DNA of 64,000 bases. Origin: Rhodobacterales bacterium. Its GTDB lineage: Bacteria; Pseudomonadota; Alphaproteobacteria; Caulobacterales; Hyphomonadaceae. The stretch lies in NCBI GenBank assembly GCA_014763715.1, contig JACXUV010000003.1, forward strand, positions 111,266 through 175,265, in the 5' to 3' direction. This document shows positions 52,597 to 63,200 of the stretch, one piece after another. How positions within the stretch are numbered: the first letter of the stretch is position 1; each line of letters opens with the position of its first letter. The position numbers and the translations under genes were made by a program. The notes below the pieces were generated by a model that was not told the origin of the DNA, ran no database searches, and saw only the letters and a list, made by a program, of their open reading frames with translations.

Positions 52597-52820
52597 GTTT
52601 ATACTCCTTTGTTCGCAAGATTGCGTGGCCCTGAATTAGGCCCGTTGCGAACAGAAAGAAGCTTACGAAAACACCATCTGAAGCGAGTGTGATCCCTCTG
52701 TGGCGGCGCCACAACACTTTGTGAAACCTCAGTAATCTACTGAAATTTGAGTGGCGGAATCGCTTGCGCATTCCTAGGCCACAACGCCGCCACAATCAGG
52801 TCACGTATAAATCACAAGAC

Positions 52821-53909
52821 TTAAAGGCCCGACCCATCAGACGGACGACGCCATGTGGTGACCTTGGTCAGGAACGCCAGCGCTTCGCGCTCTTTCCGGA
52901 AGCCCTGAGCCACTGCCGCACCAGTCACGTCCCAGGAGAGGTAGGAATTATAATAGGGCTCATGAAAGCCATGCGGGAAATATTCCAGCACGCTGTCAAT
53001 GCCATCATGGTCACCGAATTGCACACTATCGGCCAGGATGAAAAGGCCTCCCGGCTTCAGCACACGGAACACTTCCGCCAGCACGCCCCCACGCACCCCG
53101 GGGGGAAGTTCGTGGAACAGGAAAATGGATACGATGATGTCCCGCGATGCCTCCGGCAACGGCATCGCCTCCGCCGCCTCATGGAAGACCTCTACCTGAG
53201 GCCAGGGTGAGAGCCGCTTGCAGGCCGCCTCTGTATAGTTCGGGGACAGATCAAGCCCCGCAGCCTTCAGGCGCGGCCACACACCCATCACTGCCTCCAG
53301 GAACCGGCCATTGCCGCAGGCGACATCCAGCAGGGAGACACCGCGCTGGTCTCGCCCTTTCAGTTCCCGCGCGATCTCCGCCAGTGCCGCACGGCGCATC
53401 GCGTCGGCCGTGCCGGTGAACAGCGCCTCGACCTGCGTGTCGTAGAGTTCCGCACTCTCGTCGCTGAACCAGCCGCCGGACTGGTAGTGGAAGTTCTGGC
53501 GGTAATATTCCGGGTATCGGTTTGAGCCTTCGGGCAGCTCCGCCTGCACTTCGGTGGCATCGCGGGCCTGACGGCGGCGTTCCACCTCCTCGACATCTGC
53601 CTGAAAGGCACGGGCGGATTTCAGCGCATGGGGCAGCTGGGCCAGGCGCACATCGCGCGGCGCGGGATAGAGCCCCGCCTCGACATTGCGCCGGTCCTGA
53701 ATGAAAAGGTCGAAATAGGCTTTGCGCAGCTGGCCCATGTCCGGCTTGCCCCGCGTGGGGGTAAAGTCCGGATCGTCCGGCCTGTAAAACCCGGTCGTAC
53801 GGGACTTCGCCGCCCGCATCTGCGCCCCATACCAGGCCGAGCGCAGGCCTTGCGCCGCAGCGTAGCGGGCACGTCCAGCAGCAAGGGAGGCGCGATCGAA
53901 CAGTCCCAT
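52821..53909 (-). CDS. Class I SAM-dependent methyltransferase
   Basis: VSLLDVACGNGRFLEAVMGVWPRLKAAGLDLSPNYTEAA; MPLPEASRDIIVSIFLFHELP. Confidence 0.92.
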   Translation of the reverse strand: MGLFDRASLAAGRARYAAAQGLRSAWYGAQMRAAKSRTTGFYRPDDPDFTPTRGKPDMGQLRKAYFDLFIQDRRNVEAGLYPAPRDVRLAQLPHALKSARAFQADVEEVERRRQARDATEVQAELPEGSNRYPEYYRQNFHYQSGGWFSDESAELYDTQVEALFTGTADAMRRAALAEIARELKGRDQRGVSLLDVACGNGRFLEAVMGVWPRLKAAGLDLSPNYTEAACKRLSPWPQVEVFHEAAEAMPLPEASRDIIVSIFLFHELPPGVRGGVLAEVFRVLKPGGLFILADSVQFGDHDGIDSVLEYFPHGFHEPYYNSYLSWDVTGAAVAQGFRKEREALAFLTKVTTWRRPSDGSGL

Positions 53910-54028
53910 GCCGTGAATATGTGGCGCCTGCCGTCAGGCGTCCAGCCTTCAGGTCCGGTTCAGGTTGGCTTTGCGACTGTGCTGGCCAGACTGGTCGCCT
54001 TGCGGCTGCCGGAAAAGGAGAAAACGAG

Positions 54029-54802
54029 ATGGTGAAGTCTCTTCTGACAGGCGGCATCGCCCTTGCGGCCCTGAGCGCCGCCCCGCTGGCCGCCTCGGCT
54101 CAGGCCTATGGCGCTCAGCCTTATGGAGCCCCGGCCTATGGCTATGGCACGTCTTACAATTCGGCGTGCGCACAGCAGAACAGCAAAGACAAGGCAACCG
54201 GCACGATCATCGGCGCCATTGTCGGGGCCGCCGCCGGTGGCGCAATTGGCAACAATGTCGGCGATAATGACAGCCGCTGGCACTACAACCGGTATGGCCG
54301 GCACGGCCGCTACGGCTATTGGGACAAGGGCAACAATGACGGCGAAGTCGTCGCCGGGGCTATCCTTGGCGCGATCGTTGGCGGCGTGGCGGGCAATGCG
54401 ATGGCCTCCGGCAATTCGACGCCGTGCCAGACGGCAACGCCTTATGGCGGCAGCTTCCGGGCCGATTACGGGTCCTATCCCTACATTGCCACCGAATATT
54501 CCGGTTCGATCCCCAGTTCGACCGATGGGCTCTATGGCCGGCCACAGGACCTGCGCAGCCATCCGCAGGCAGCTGCCCCGGCACCGGCCAGCTATCCTGC
54601 CTACCCAAGTTATCCGGCCACCCCTGCCCCGCGCGCATCCGCCCCGGCGCCTCAGCCCGAGGAATGCCGCACAGTCTGGCGTGAAGTGACCCTGCCCGAT
54701 GGCTCCGTGATGCGTGATCCGGTCACGGCCTGCCGTCAGGGCTACAATGGCGACTGGGAAGTCGTCGGCGAGAACGATGAAGAACTCTACGGCGGCTATT
54801 GA
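54029..54802 (+). CDS. Secreted glycine-zipper 2TM-like protein with two glycine-zipper segments
   Basis: Start MVKSLLTGGIALAALSAAPLAASAQ; TGTIIGAIVGAAAGGAIGNNVG and VVAGAILGAIVGGVAGNAMA. Confidence 0.82.
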   Translation: MVKSLLTGGIALAALSAAPLAASAQAYGAQPYGAPAYGYGTSYNSACAQQNSKDKATGTIIGAIVGAAAGGAIGNNVGDNDSRWHYNRYGRHGRYGYWDKGNNDGEVVAGAILGAIVGGVAGNAMASGNSTPCQTATPYGGSFRADYGSYPYIATEYSGSIPSSTDGLYGRPQDLRSHPQAAAPAPASYPAYPSYPATPAPRASAPAPQPEECRTVWREVTLPDGSVMRDPVTACRQGYNGDWEVVGENDEELYGGY

Positions 54803-55527
54803 GCCTTAACCGCATGAAACAGGCGCTCGGCATTGCCGTCGCCACCTGAAATCGGGCTGGCCGTCCAGGCATGGATGGGCCAGCCTTTTTCCATCATCCA
54901 GGCGCTGAACCGTTCTGCAGCCGCATCGGAGGCGGCAAGATCGGTGACGATGCCGCCCTTGCCGACATGATCCCGGCCCACTTCAAACTGCGGTTTGAAC
55001 AGGCCGACAAAGTCCGCCCCCGGCGCGGCGAGCGACAGCGGCACGGCCAGCAGCTTTTCCAGCGAGATGAAGCTCGCATCGCAGACGAGCAGCGAAGGCG
55101 CCTCCGGCAGCATGTCCGCCGTCAGACTGCGCGCGTCGGTCGTCTCATAGTTTGTCACGCGTGCATCTCCGGCGATGCGTGGATGCAACTGCCCCCGTCC
55201 GACATCCACGGCGACAACCTGCTTCGCACCGTTCAGCAGCAGCACTTCGGTAAAACCGCCCGTAGAGGCGCCGATATCGAGACAGACCCGGCCCGCCGGA
55301 TCTATATCAAACGCCTCCAGCCCGTGTGCCAGCTTCAGCCCGCCACGCGAGACATAGGGATGGGCCGGGTCAGCCTCGATGACGGAACCGGCTGAAATCT
55401 CCTGCGCAGGCTTGGAAACGGCCACACCATCCACGCGCACAAGGCCCGCTTCGATGGCAGCGCGCGCACTGGCACGGCTTTCGAACAGGCCAAGCTTCAC
55501 AAGTAGGCGATCTGCGCGATCTTTCAT
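54796..55527 (-). CDS. tlyA: TlyA family RNA methyltransferase/hemolysin
   Basis: S4-like MKDRADRLLVKLGLFESRASARAAIEAGLVRVDGVAVSKP; CLDIGASTGGFTEVLLLNGAKQVVAVDVGRGQLHPRI. Confidence 0.94.
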   Translation of the reverse strand: MKDRADRLLVKLGLFESRASARAAIEAGLVRVDGVAVSKPAQEISAGSVIEADPAHPYVSRGGLKLAHGLEAFDIDPAGRVCLDIGASTGGFTEVLLLNGAKQVVAVDVGRGQLHPRIAGDARVTNYETTDARSLTADMLPEAPSLLVCDASFISLEKLLAVPLSLAAPGADFVGLFKPQFEVGRDHVGKGGIVTDLAASDAAAERFSAWMMEKGWPIHAWTASPISGGDGNAERLFHAVKAQ

Positions 55528-55594
55528 GGAACCGGACTTCCTGACAGGTATTGTAACCATGCTATAGCAAAGACCCGACAACAGGAGACTCCCC

Positions 55595-56194
55595 ATGATC
55601 AGCCGCATAGCCCTTCTCGGTTCCGCCCTTGCCCTCGGTGCCTGCGCCAGCGTCGCCCAGGCCGCCCCTCAGGAAGCCGAAGCCCCGGCAGCAGCGGCCC
55701 CGATGGAAGCACATGAAATGCCCGGCCCGGCAGAGGGCGTTTTCCCCACCATGGCGCATGGCAGTGCCGACATGATCGGCCTGGAAGGCCAGAGCATCGG
55801 TGAAGCAAACCTGCTGGATGGCCCGAACGGGCTGATGATCCGCCTTGAGCTTGCTCCTGGCAGCCTGACGCCCGGCTGGCATGGTATCCACCTCCATGCC
55901 ACGGGCGACTGTTCAGATATCGGCATGTACAAGATGTCCGGCGGCCATGTCGGCAAGATGGATGGCGGCCACGGCCTGCTGAACCCGAAAGGCCCTGAGA
56001 ATGGCGACCTGCCGAACATCTGGGCCGCTGCGGATGGTTCGGCGGGCTATGAAGCCTTCACCACGCTCGACACGCTGGGCGCCCTGCTTGACGAGGACGG
56101 CTCCGCCATCATCATCCATGAAAGCGAAGACGACCACATGACCCAGCCGATCGGCGGCGCCGGCGCCCGGGTCGCTTGCGGCGTGGTCAAGTAA
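55595..56194 (+). CDS. Cu/Zn superoxide dismutase family protein
   Basis: PGWHGIHLHATGDC; IIIHESEDDHMTQPIGGAGARVACGVVK; signal peptide/lipobox LGAC. Confidence 0.93.
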   Translation: MISRIALLGSALALGACASVAQAAPQEAEAPAAAAPMEAHEMPGPAEGVFPTMAHGSADMIGLEGQSIGEANLLDGPNGLMIRLELAPGSLTPGWHGIHLHATGDCSDIGMYKMSGGHVGKMDGGHGLLNPKGPENGDLPNIWAAADGSAGYEAFTTLDTLGALLDEDGSAIIIHESEDDHMTQPIGGAGARVACGVVK

Positions 56195-56392
56195 GGTCTT
56201 CGCTCAGCCTGCGGAGCGTGTCGGCACCCATCCTCGCATGACGGGGATGGTCGTGCCGGCCCGTCTCCAGCAGCCCCCTAAATACCGCCTCTCAGCAGGC
56301 AGGCGCTACTCCTCGGCTCTCCCCTTGCGCTGCGGAGCGCTCCGATACACTTTGCGCGCGGAAAAACCAAAAAAGAATCGGAAGGAAACGAT

Positions 56393-57931
56393 ATGGCACA
56401 GATGACGAGGCGCGGTGTCCTCCTGGGTGGGGCTGCGGTCAGCGCACTGGCTGCCTGCGGGCAAACTGGCACGCAGACAGCTCCAGAGACCACAGCCGTC
56501 ACGGGCCCGGCGCCGTCTGCTGCGCCTACGCCAGCAACGGCTCAGGCCCCTGCCGGCTGGATTGACGGCACCGAAATGGCAGCCCGTATCGCCAGCGGTG
56601 AGACGACATCCCTCGCCGAAGTGAATGCAGCCATAGCGCGGACCAATGCCGTCAACGGCCAGATCAACGCCATCGTTTCCGAAATCTTCGATGAGGCCCG
56701 CGCCGAAGCCGGCCACACACCCGCAGGACCATTCCAGGGCGTTCCAACCTTTATCAAGGACCTGCACAACTGGAATGGCGCGGAGACATGGTATGGCAAT
56801 CGCGCCTTCAAGGGCTATCAGCCCGGCAAGGACGATCCACTGCCGGCGAAGTGGCGCGCCGAGGGCGTGGTTGTGCTGGGCAAGTCGACCTCTCCGGAAA
56901 TGGGCCTGATGGCCTCAACCGAAGCGCTGGTGACCGGCGAGACCTGCAATCCGTGGGATACGACGCGCATCGTCGGCGGCTCTTCTGGTGGCGCTGCCGC
57001 GCTGGTGGCCGCGCGGGTGGTGCCGTTCGCGCACGCCAGCGATGGTGGCGGCTCGATTCGGATCCCGGCCAGCACCTGCGGCGTGTTCGGCCTGAAGCCT
57101 TCACGCGGGCAGCTGCCTGCCCACGGACCAGACGCCCCGCCGGTGGACATTTCCGTGCAGCACGCCGTGACGATCTCGGTGCGCGACTCCATCAACCTGT
57201 TCCGCGATACGCAGACCAATGACGGTACCTATGCCCCGCTTGCTGCGAACCTCAAGCCAGTGGGCCGCCGCCTGAAGATCGGCTTCACCACGGACGCCTA
57301 TGCCGGCACCCCGGTCGCGGCAGAAACAAAAGCGGCCACTGAAAATGTCGCCAAGCTCTGCACTGAACTCGGCCATGAGATCGTGCCCTATACCCCGCCC
57401 TATTCGGGTACGGAATTCCTCGACAAATTCCTGCTCTACTGGGCCGCGGGCGCTGCAGAATTCGCCCAACAGGCGAGCGCGTTCAGCGGCAAGCCGATCG
57501 GTCCGGATATTCTCGAACCGTGGACCCTCGGCCTGACGAACATGTTCATGTCCCGCAAGGATGAGATGGACGATACGGTCGCCTGGCTAAAGAATTTCGA
57601 GGCTGTCTACGATACCGGCTTCTCCGACATCGACGTGCTGCTGACGCCGGTGACGGCAAGCCCGGCCGTGAAGCTCGGCGAGCAGGCCCCGACAGTTGCC
57701 TATGACACGCTGTACGAACGCGTCGTCACCTTTGCCGCCTTTACTGCACCGATGAACGTTGCCGGTGCCGCGTCGATGAGCGTGCCGCTCAGCTGGACGG
57801 AAGACGGTCTGCCGGTCGGCGCAATGTTCTCCGGCAAGCGCGGCGACGACCAACTTCTGTTCGAACTGGCACTGGAACTGGAACAGGCCCGCCCATGGGT
57901 TGGCAAGGTTCCCCCAGTCTCGGCGTTCTAG
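56393..57931 (+). CDS. Amidase (amidase signature family), exported, lipobox after twin-arginine-like motif
   Basis: TRRGVLLGGAAVSALAACG; RIVGGSSGGAAALVAARVVPFAHASDGGGSIRIPASTCGVFGLKPSRG. Confidence 0.93.
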   Translation: MAQMTRRGVLLGGAAVSALAACGQTGTQTAPETTAVTGPAPSAAPTPATAQAPAGWIDGTEMAARIASGETTSLAEVNAAIARTNAVNGQINAIVSEIFDEARAEAGHTPAGPFQGVPTFIKDLHNWNGAETWYGNRAFKGYQPGKDDPLPAKWRAEGVVVLGKSTSPEMGLMASTEALVTGETCNPWDTTRIVGGSSGGAAALVAARVVPFAHASDGGGSIRIPASTCGVFGLKPSRGQLPAHGPDAPPVDISVQHAVTISVRDSINLFRDTQTNDGTYAPLAANLKPVGRRLKIGFTTDAYAGTPVAAETKAATENVAKLCTELGHEIVPYTPPYSGTEFLDKFLLYWAAGAAEFAQQASAFSGKPIGPDILEPWTLGLTNMFMSRKDEMDDTVAWLKNFEAVYDTGFSDIDVLLTPVTASPAVKLGEQAPTVAYDTLYERVVTFAAFTAPMNVAGAASMSVPLSWTEDGLPVGAMFSGKRGDDQLLFELALELEQARPWVGKVPPVSAF

Positions 57932-57946
57932 ATGGGGATCTGATCA

Positions 57947-58960
57947 GTGGACACCCAGGCGGCGCCTCAAACATCGCACGAAAGCCACGAACCCCTGCTG
58001 TTCGGCTTTGGCTTTGACGCGACAGGCGCCGCGCACTCCCTTACCTGGGATGATGTGCTGGAAGGCAAGCTGGGCGTCTATCAGCGCGCCTGGCTTCACC
58101 TTGACCGGCACTCCGCCCAGGCGCAGGGCTGGCTGTACCGCAAGAGCGGCCTGGACCGTCTGACCGTACAGGCCCTGTTGCAGGAAGAAACCCGCCCGCG
58201 CGCCGCCCGCCACGGCAAGGGCTATCTGATAAACCTGCGCGGCCCAAACCTGAACGAGGGCGCCGATGTGGAAGACCTTGTCTCGCTGCGCATGTGGGCA
58301 GGCGAGCATATTCTCATCACCCTCAGGGCCAGACCTGTCCGGTCTGTCAGCGATGTCCAGAAACTGGTTCTTTCCAAGGAAATCGAAACCTCCACGGGGG
58401 CTCTTGTGGCCGGCATTGCCGACCAGCTGACCGATCGTATGGAAACGGTCCTGGAAGACTTCGATGACGAAGCCGACAGGTATGAAGACGAACTGCTCGA
58501 TCCGAAAGTCAGGCTCGACCGCTCTGTCCTGCCGGAGTTTCGCCGCCGTGTCCTGCAGGTCCGACGTCACATCACGCCGCAACGCGAGGCCTTGGCCACG
58601 CTCGTTCGCGACGGGGCGCAGTCCGGCCTGTTCACTGACCATGACATGATGTTCCTGCGGGAATCCGCAGATCGTGTAACACGTCTCACGGAACTCCTGG
58701 AAAACATCCGGGAACGATCCAGCGTTTTGTATGAAGAGGCCATCCAGGAAAGCACGGAAGAGACCAACCAGCGCCTGTTCGTCCTGGCCATCCTGTCTGC
58801 CGTCTTCCTTCCGATCAGCTTTGTAACAGGGCTTTTCGGCGTCAATCTGGGCGGAATCCCGGGGGCTGGCAGCCCTGCCGCCTTTGCCACACTCGTGTTT
58901 GCACTGGCAGTCTCTGTGATCGGCACTCTGCTGCTGCTGCGCTGGCAACGCTGGATTTGA
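57947..58960 (+). CDS. zntB: CorA-like zinc transporter (ZntB type)
   Basis: Two C-terminal TMs and TGLFGVNLGGIPGAGSP (ZntB-type GVNxGGIPG loop rather than CorA YGMNF). Confidence 0.88.
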   Translation: MDTQAAPQTSHESHEPLLFGFGFDATGAAHSLTWDDVLEGKLGVYQRAWLHLDRHSAQAQGWLYRKSGLDRLTVQALLQEETRPRAARHGKGYLINLRGPNLNEGADVEDLVSLRMWAGEHILITLRARPVRSVSDVQKLVLSKEIETSTGALVAGIADQLTDRMETVLEDFDDEADRYEDELLDPKVRLDRSVLPEFRRRVLQVRRHITPQREALATLVRDGAQSGLFTDHDMMFLRESADRVTRLTELLENIRERSSVLYEEAIQESTEETNQRLFVLAILSAVFLPISFVTGLFGVNLGGIPGAGSPAAFATLVFALAVSVIGTLLLLRWQRWI

Positions 58961-59146
58961 TCCAGCGACGGAAACGTCTTTTCCTCACGTTAGATATTAA
59001 CCGGGGCTTGCCGGTTGTTGGTAAACTGGGTCTGACTGTTTGCCGGATAGCAAGATCACCGGTGTTAAGGAAATTTGCGCGCGGAGGTTTCTCATGCGAC
59101 CTGCCGCCCTATATTTGCTATTCGTCCCGGGGAAGGACAGCCCGAA

Positions 59147-60223
59147 GTGAACCGTTCGACCATCATCGCCGCAACGATTCTCGTTGTTATTGTGGGCTAT
59201 TTCGGCCTGCGCAGCCTGATGCGCGGGAGCATCTCTTCGCACAAGGAAGAAGCTGCCATTGAGCGCAGCGACGATGTACCGTCCGCTGTCATCGAGACGC
59301 TGAGCGCTGAACCCCACATGCTGCGCCTGAGCACCAAGGGCCGGACCGAGCCTGACAAGAGCGTCACGGTCAAGGCTGGCACGACGGGAACGGTCGTCTC
59401 TACACCGGCGCGCGAAGGCAGCTTCGTAAAGGCCGGCACCCTGCTATGCAGCCTGGATGTCGAGGCCCGCTCGGCCCGCGTGAAGGAAGCCGAAGCCCAG
59501 CGAGACTCGGCCCGTGTCAGCTATGAAGCCGCCGCCAGCCTCGCAGAAAAAGGTCTGGGTCCGGCCAATCAGGCGACCGCAGCCAAGGCACAGCTGGATG
59601 CCGCCGAAGCCGCTGTGAACGCTGCAAAGGTAGAACTGGGCAAAACACAGATCCGTGCGCCGTTTGACGGGATTTTCGAAACCCGCCTTGCTGAGGCTGG
59701 TGACTTCCTTTCGGCTGGTCAGGCCTGTGGCCTTCTGGTCGACATGGACCCGGTGATTGTGTCGGTCCAGGTCTCGGAGGCCCAGGCTGGCAAGCTGGAA
59801 GTAGGCATGACCGGTGAAGCCCTGCTGGCCGACGGCCGCCGCTTCCCCGCCACGCTGCGCTATGTGGCGCGCACAGCCTCGGGCAGCACGCGCACTTTCC
59901 TTGTCGAAGCCAAACTGGAAACGGGCGAGTCCGTCGTTGCAGCCGGCGTGACGTCCCAACTGATCATCCCGGTCGGTGACGTGCCTGCCACGAAGATTTC
60001 CGCTGGCCTGCTGACCCTTTCCGATGCCGGACAATTGGGCGTACGCTATGTCGATGACACGAACACTGTGCGCTTCGCGCAAGTTTCCGTGGTGGACGAA
60101 ACGGCCGACGGAACCTGGGTCAGCGGTCTGCCGGAGACGGTCAACATCATTTCTCTTGGCCAGGACTATCTGTCTGAAGGCGCGGCAGTGAAGCCTGTGC
60201 CTGCCAGTGGGGCCCAGCCATGA
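59147..60223 (+). CDS. RND efflux periplasmic adaptor (membrane fusion) protein
   Basis: Probable GTG start VNRSTIIAATILVVIVGYFG; TGTVVSTPAREGSFVKAGTLLCSLDVEAR; KTQIRAPFDGIFETRLAEAGDFLSAGQ. Confidence 0.92.
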   Translation: MNRSTIIAATILVVIVGYFGLRSLMRGSISSHKEEAAIERSDDVPSAVIETLSAEPHMLRLSTKGRTEPDKSVTVKAGTTGTVVSTPAREGSFVKAGTLLCSLDVEARSARVKEAEAQRDSARVSYEAAASLAEKGLGPANQATAAKAQLDAAEAAVNAAKVELGKTQIRAPFDGIFETRLAEAGDFLSAGQACGLLVDMDPVIVSVQVSEAQAGKLEVGMTGEALLADGRRFPATLRYVARTASGSTRTFLVEAKLETGESVVAAGVTSQLIIPVGDVPATKISAGLLTLSDAGQLGVRYVDDTNTVRFAQVSVVDETADGTWVSGLPETVNIISLGQDYLSEGAAVKPVPASGAQP

Positions 60224-63200
60224 CGAGTATCGTTGACGGCGCCATCGGGCGGGCACGCATGGTGCTCGCCATTCTGCTGTGTGCGGTCATTGCTGGCACG
60301 ATCACTTATGTGAAGCTTCCCAAGGAAGCAGACCCGGATATTCCGATTCCCTTCGTGGTGATCACTGTGCCGCTGGCCGGTGTGACTCCGGAAGATGCCG
60401 AACGCCTGCTGGTGCGTCCGATCGAACAGGAAATCCAGTCCATCGAGGGCCTGAAGACCTTCAACGGCTACGGCTCCGAAGGGGCCGGCACATTGCTGCT
60501 GGAATTCGAGATCGATGTCGATGTCGACCAGGCCGTGCTGGACGTGAAAGACAAGGTGGACCTTGCCAAGCGCTTCTTCCCGCAGGATGCGCGCGAACCG
60601 GTGATCCAGGAGTTCAACGCCTCGCAATTCCCGGTCATGGTGGTGAACCTGTATGGCGAAGCACCTGTGCGTGGCCTGAACGACATTGCGGAAGACCTTC
60701 AGGACAAGCTGGAACGCAACGCGGGCATTCTGGAAGCCCGCATTCAGGGCCAGCGCGAAGATGTGCTGGAGATCGTCATCGATCCGGCCAAGCTCGAAAC
60801 CTACAACATCTCCTATCAGGAAATTTACAACGTCGTTTCGGCGAACAACCAGTTGGTACCGGCCGGTGAGATCGACACCGGCGACGGCAGCTTCGCCGTC
60901 AAGGTGCCGGGCCTGATCCGCACGGCCAGAGACGCGCTGAGCCTGCCGATCAAGCGCACAGAAAACGCTGTCGTTACCCTGCAGGATGTTGCCGAGATCC
61001 GCCGCACCTATAAGGACGCGGCCGGCTACGCGACCTTCAATGGCAAGCCTGCCCTGCTGATCGAAGTGGTCAAGCGTTCCGGCGCGAACGTCCTGGACAC
61101 CGCAAATTTTGTACGGGACACGATTGCCGAGGAACAGAAGAACTGGCCCGCCACAGTGAAGGCAACCGTGACGTCCGACACGTCCGAGCAGATCGGTAAC
61201 CAGCTCGGCCAGCTGCAGAGCTCCATCGTGACAGCCGTCCTGCTGGTGATGATCATTGTCGTCGCCGCGCTCGGCTGGCGCTCCGCCCTGCTGGTCGGCA
61301 TCTCAATCCCGGCTTCCTTCGTGATGGCCTTCCTGCTGCTCGGCACCTTTGGTTTCACGATAAACATGATGGTCATGTTCGGCATGGTCATCGCAGTGGG
61401 TATCCTCGTCGATGGCGCCATCGTCGTGACTGAATATGCCGACCGGAAAATGGCTGAAGGCCTGAACCGCAAGGAAGCCTACTCCATGGCCGGCAAGCGC
61501 ATGTTCTGGCCGGTCGTCTCCTCCACGCTCACCACACTGGCCGCCTTCGTGCCGTTCCTGTTCTGGAACTCGATGCCGGGCAAGTTCATGGCCTACCTGC
61601 CCCTGACGCTGATCTGCGTGCTGACGGCCTCCCTGATCATGGCCTTGATATTCCTGCCGGTTCTGGGCTCAGTCATGGGCGCACGCCCCGAAGGCACAGA
61701 CGCGGACCTCGCCGCCCTCGCTGCAGATGCCGACCCGGAACAGGCGACCGGCTGGCTGGGCTCCTATGTCCGGCTGGTCAAATCGCTGATCGCACGCCCC
61801 TGGATGGTGACGGGCGCAGCCATCGGGTCGGTGATACTGATCTTCATCTGGTTCGGCTCTACAGGGCACCGGTCCGAGTTCTTCCTCGATATCGAGCCAG
61901 AGCAGGCCTTTGTCTTTATCCAGGCGCAAGGCGCCTTGTCGGCGGAAGAAGAGCGTGACCTGGTCAAGCGCGCCGAAGCCGCCGTTGCCGATATCGACGG
62001 GATTGAATCCATCTCTTCACGCTCCGGGTCTTCCGGTGGCGGAGGCGTCAGCTTCGACGGCGCGAACGATCAACCGATCGACACGATTGGCCGGTTGCTG
62101 CTTGACCTTGCAACAGCCGACGGCGTGCATGACGGTCGCCAGACGCTGGAAGCCGTCCGCAAGCGTCTGCAGGAAGTGCCAGGCCTGCGCTTCCAGATCC
62201 AGGCCCGTGAACAGGGCCCACCTGCTGGCAAGGACCTGCAGGTCGCGCTGCTGTCCGATAACCAGGCGACCCTCGAAGAGGCAACTAGGCAGTTGCGGAC
62301 CTATATCGAGAGCCGCGGGGATCTGCGCGAAATCGACGATACACGCCCCCTGCCCGGCATCGAATACCGTATCGAAGTCGATCGCGCCGAAGCCGGTAAA
62401 TATGGTCTCGACGTGGCCCAGATCGGCGCGGCGGTACAGCTGGTCACGAACGGTGTGCTGGTCGGCCGTTACCGGCCGGACGATGCCGACGACGAAGTAG
62501 ACATACGTGTGCGCTTTCCGAAGGATGACCGCAGCGCATCCGCTATCGATACGCTCCGCGTGGCAACAGTTAACGGGAATGTCCCGCTAAACCTGTTCAT
62601 CGACCGCGTGCCCGCCCCGCGCGTCAGCCAGATTGAACGCCTGGACGGCAAGCGCGTCTACTATGTCCGCGGCAACGCCGTGGAACAGGGGGCAGGCGCC
62701 TCCATCGTGCAGGAAGTTCGCGACTGGATAGACCAGGCCGGCTTTGGGTCTGACGTGGAAGTGCGTTTCGAGGGCGCTGATGAGGACACGAAAGAGGCTA
62801 ATGAATTCTTCGGTGGCGCAGCCATGGCAGCCCTCTTCATGATGGCTGTCATTCTCCTGTGGGAGTTCAACAATTTCTGGCAGGTCGTGCTGACCCTGTC
62901 GGCCGTGATCATTTCCACGTCAGGCGTTCTGGTCGGCATTCAGCTGGTGCTACCCTATATGTCGATCCTGATGATCGGGACAGGGATTGTGGCGCTGGCG
63001 GGCATCGTGGTGAACAACAATATCGTTCTCATCGACACCTATAACCGTCTTCGCAAGGACGGCCGCTCACCGGAGGAAGCCGCCATTGCGACAGCCGCCC
63101 AACGGATCCGCCCGATCCTGCTGACCACAGGCACAACGATCTGCGGCCTGTTGCCGATGGTGTTCGAGATGAGCGTGAATTTCGGTCAGGGCGCCATCAA

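Noticed and set aside
52700-52790. GTGGC-GGC-GCCAC inverted repeat and repeated GCCACAAC upstream of the second OMP gene
   Set aside because: Short arms in GC-rich sequence; could easily be chance and lies far from a mapped promoter.
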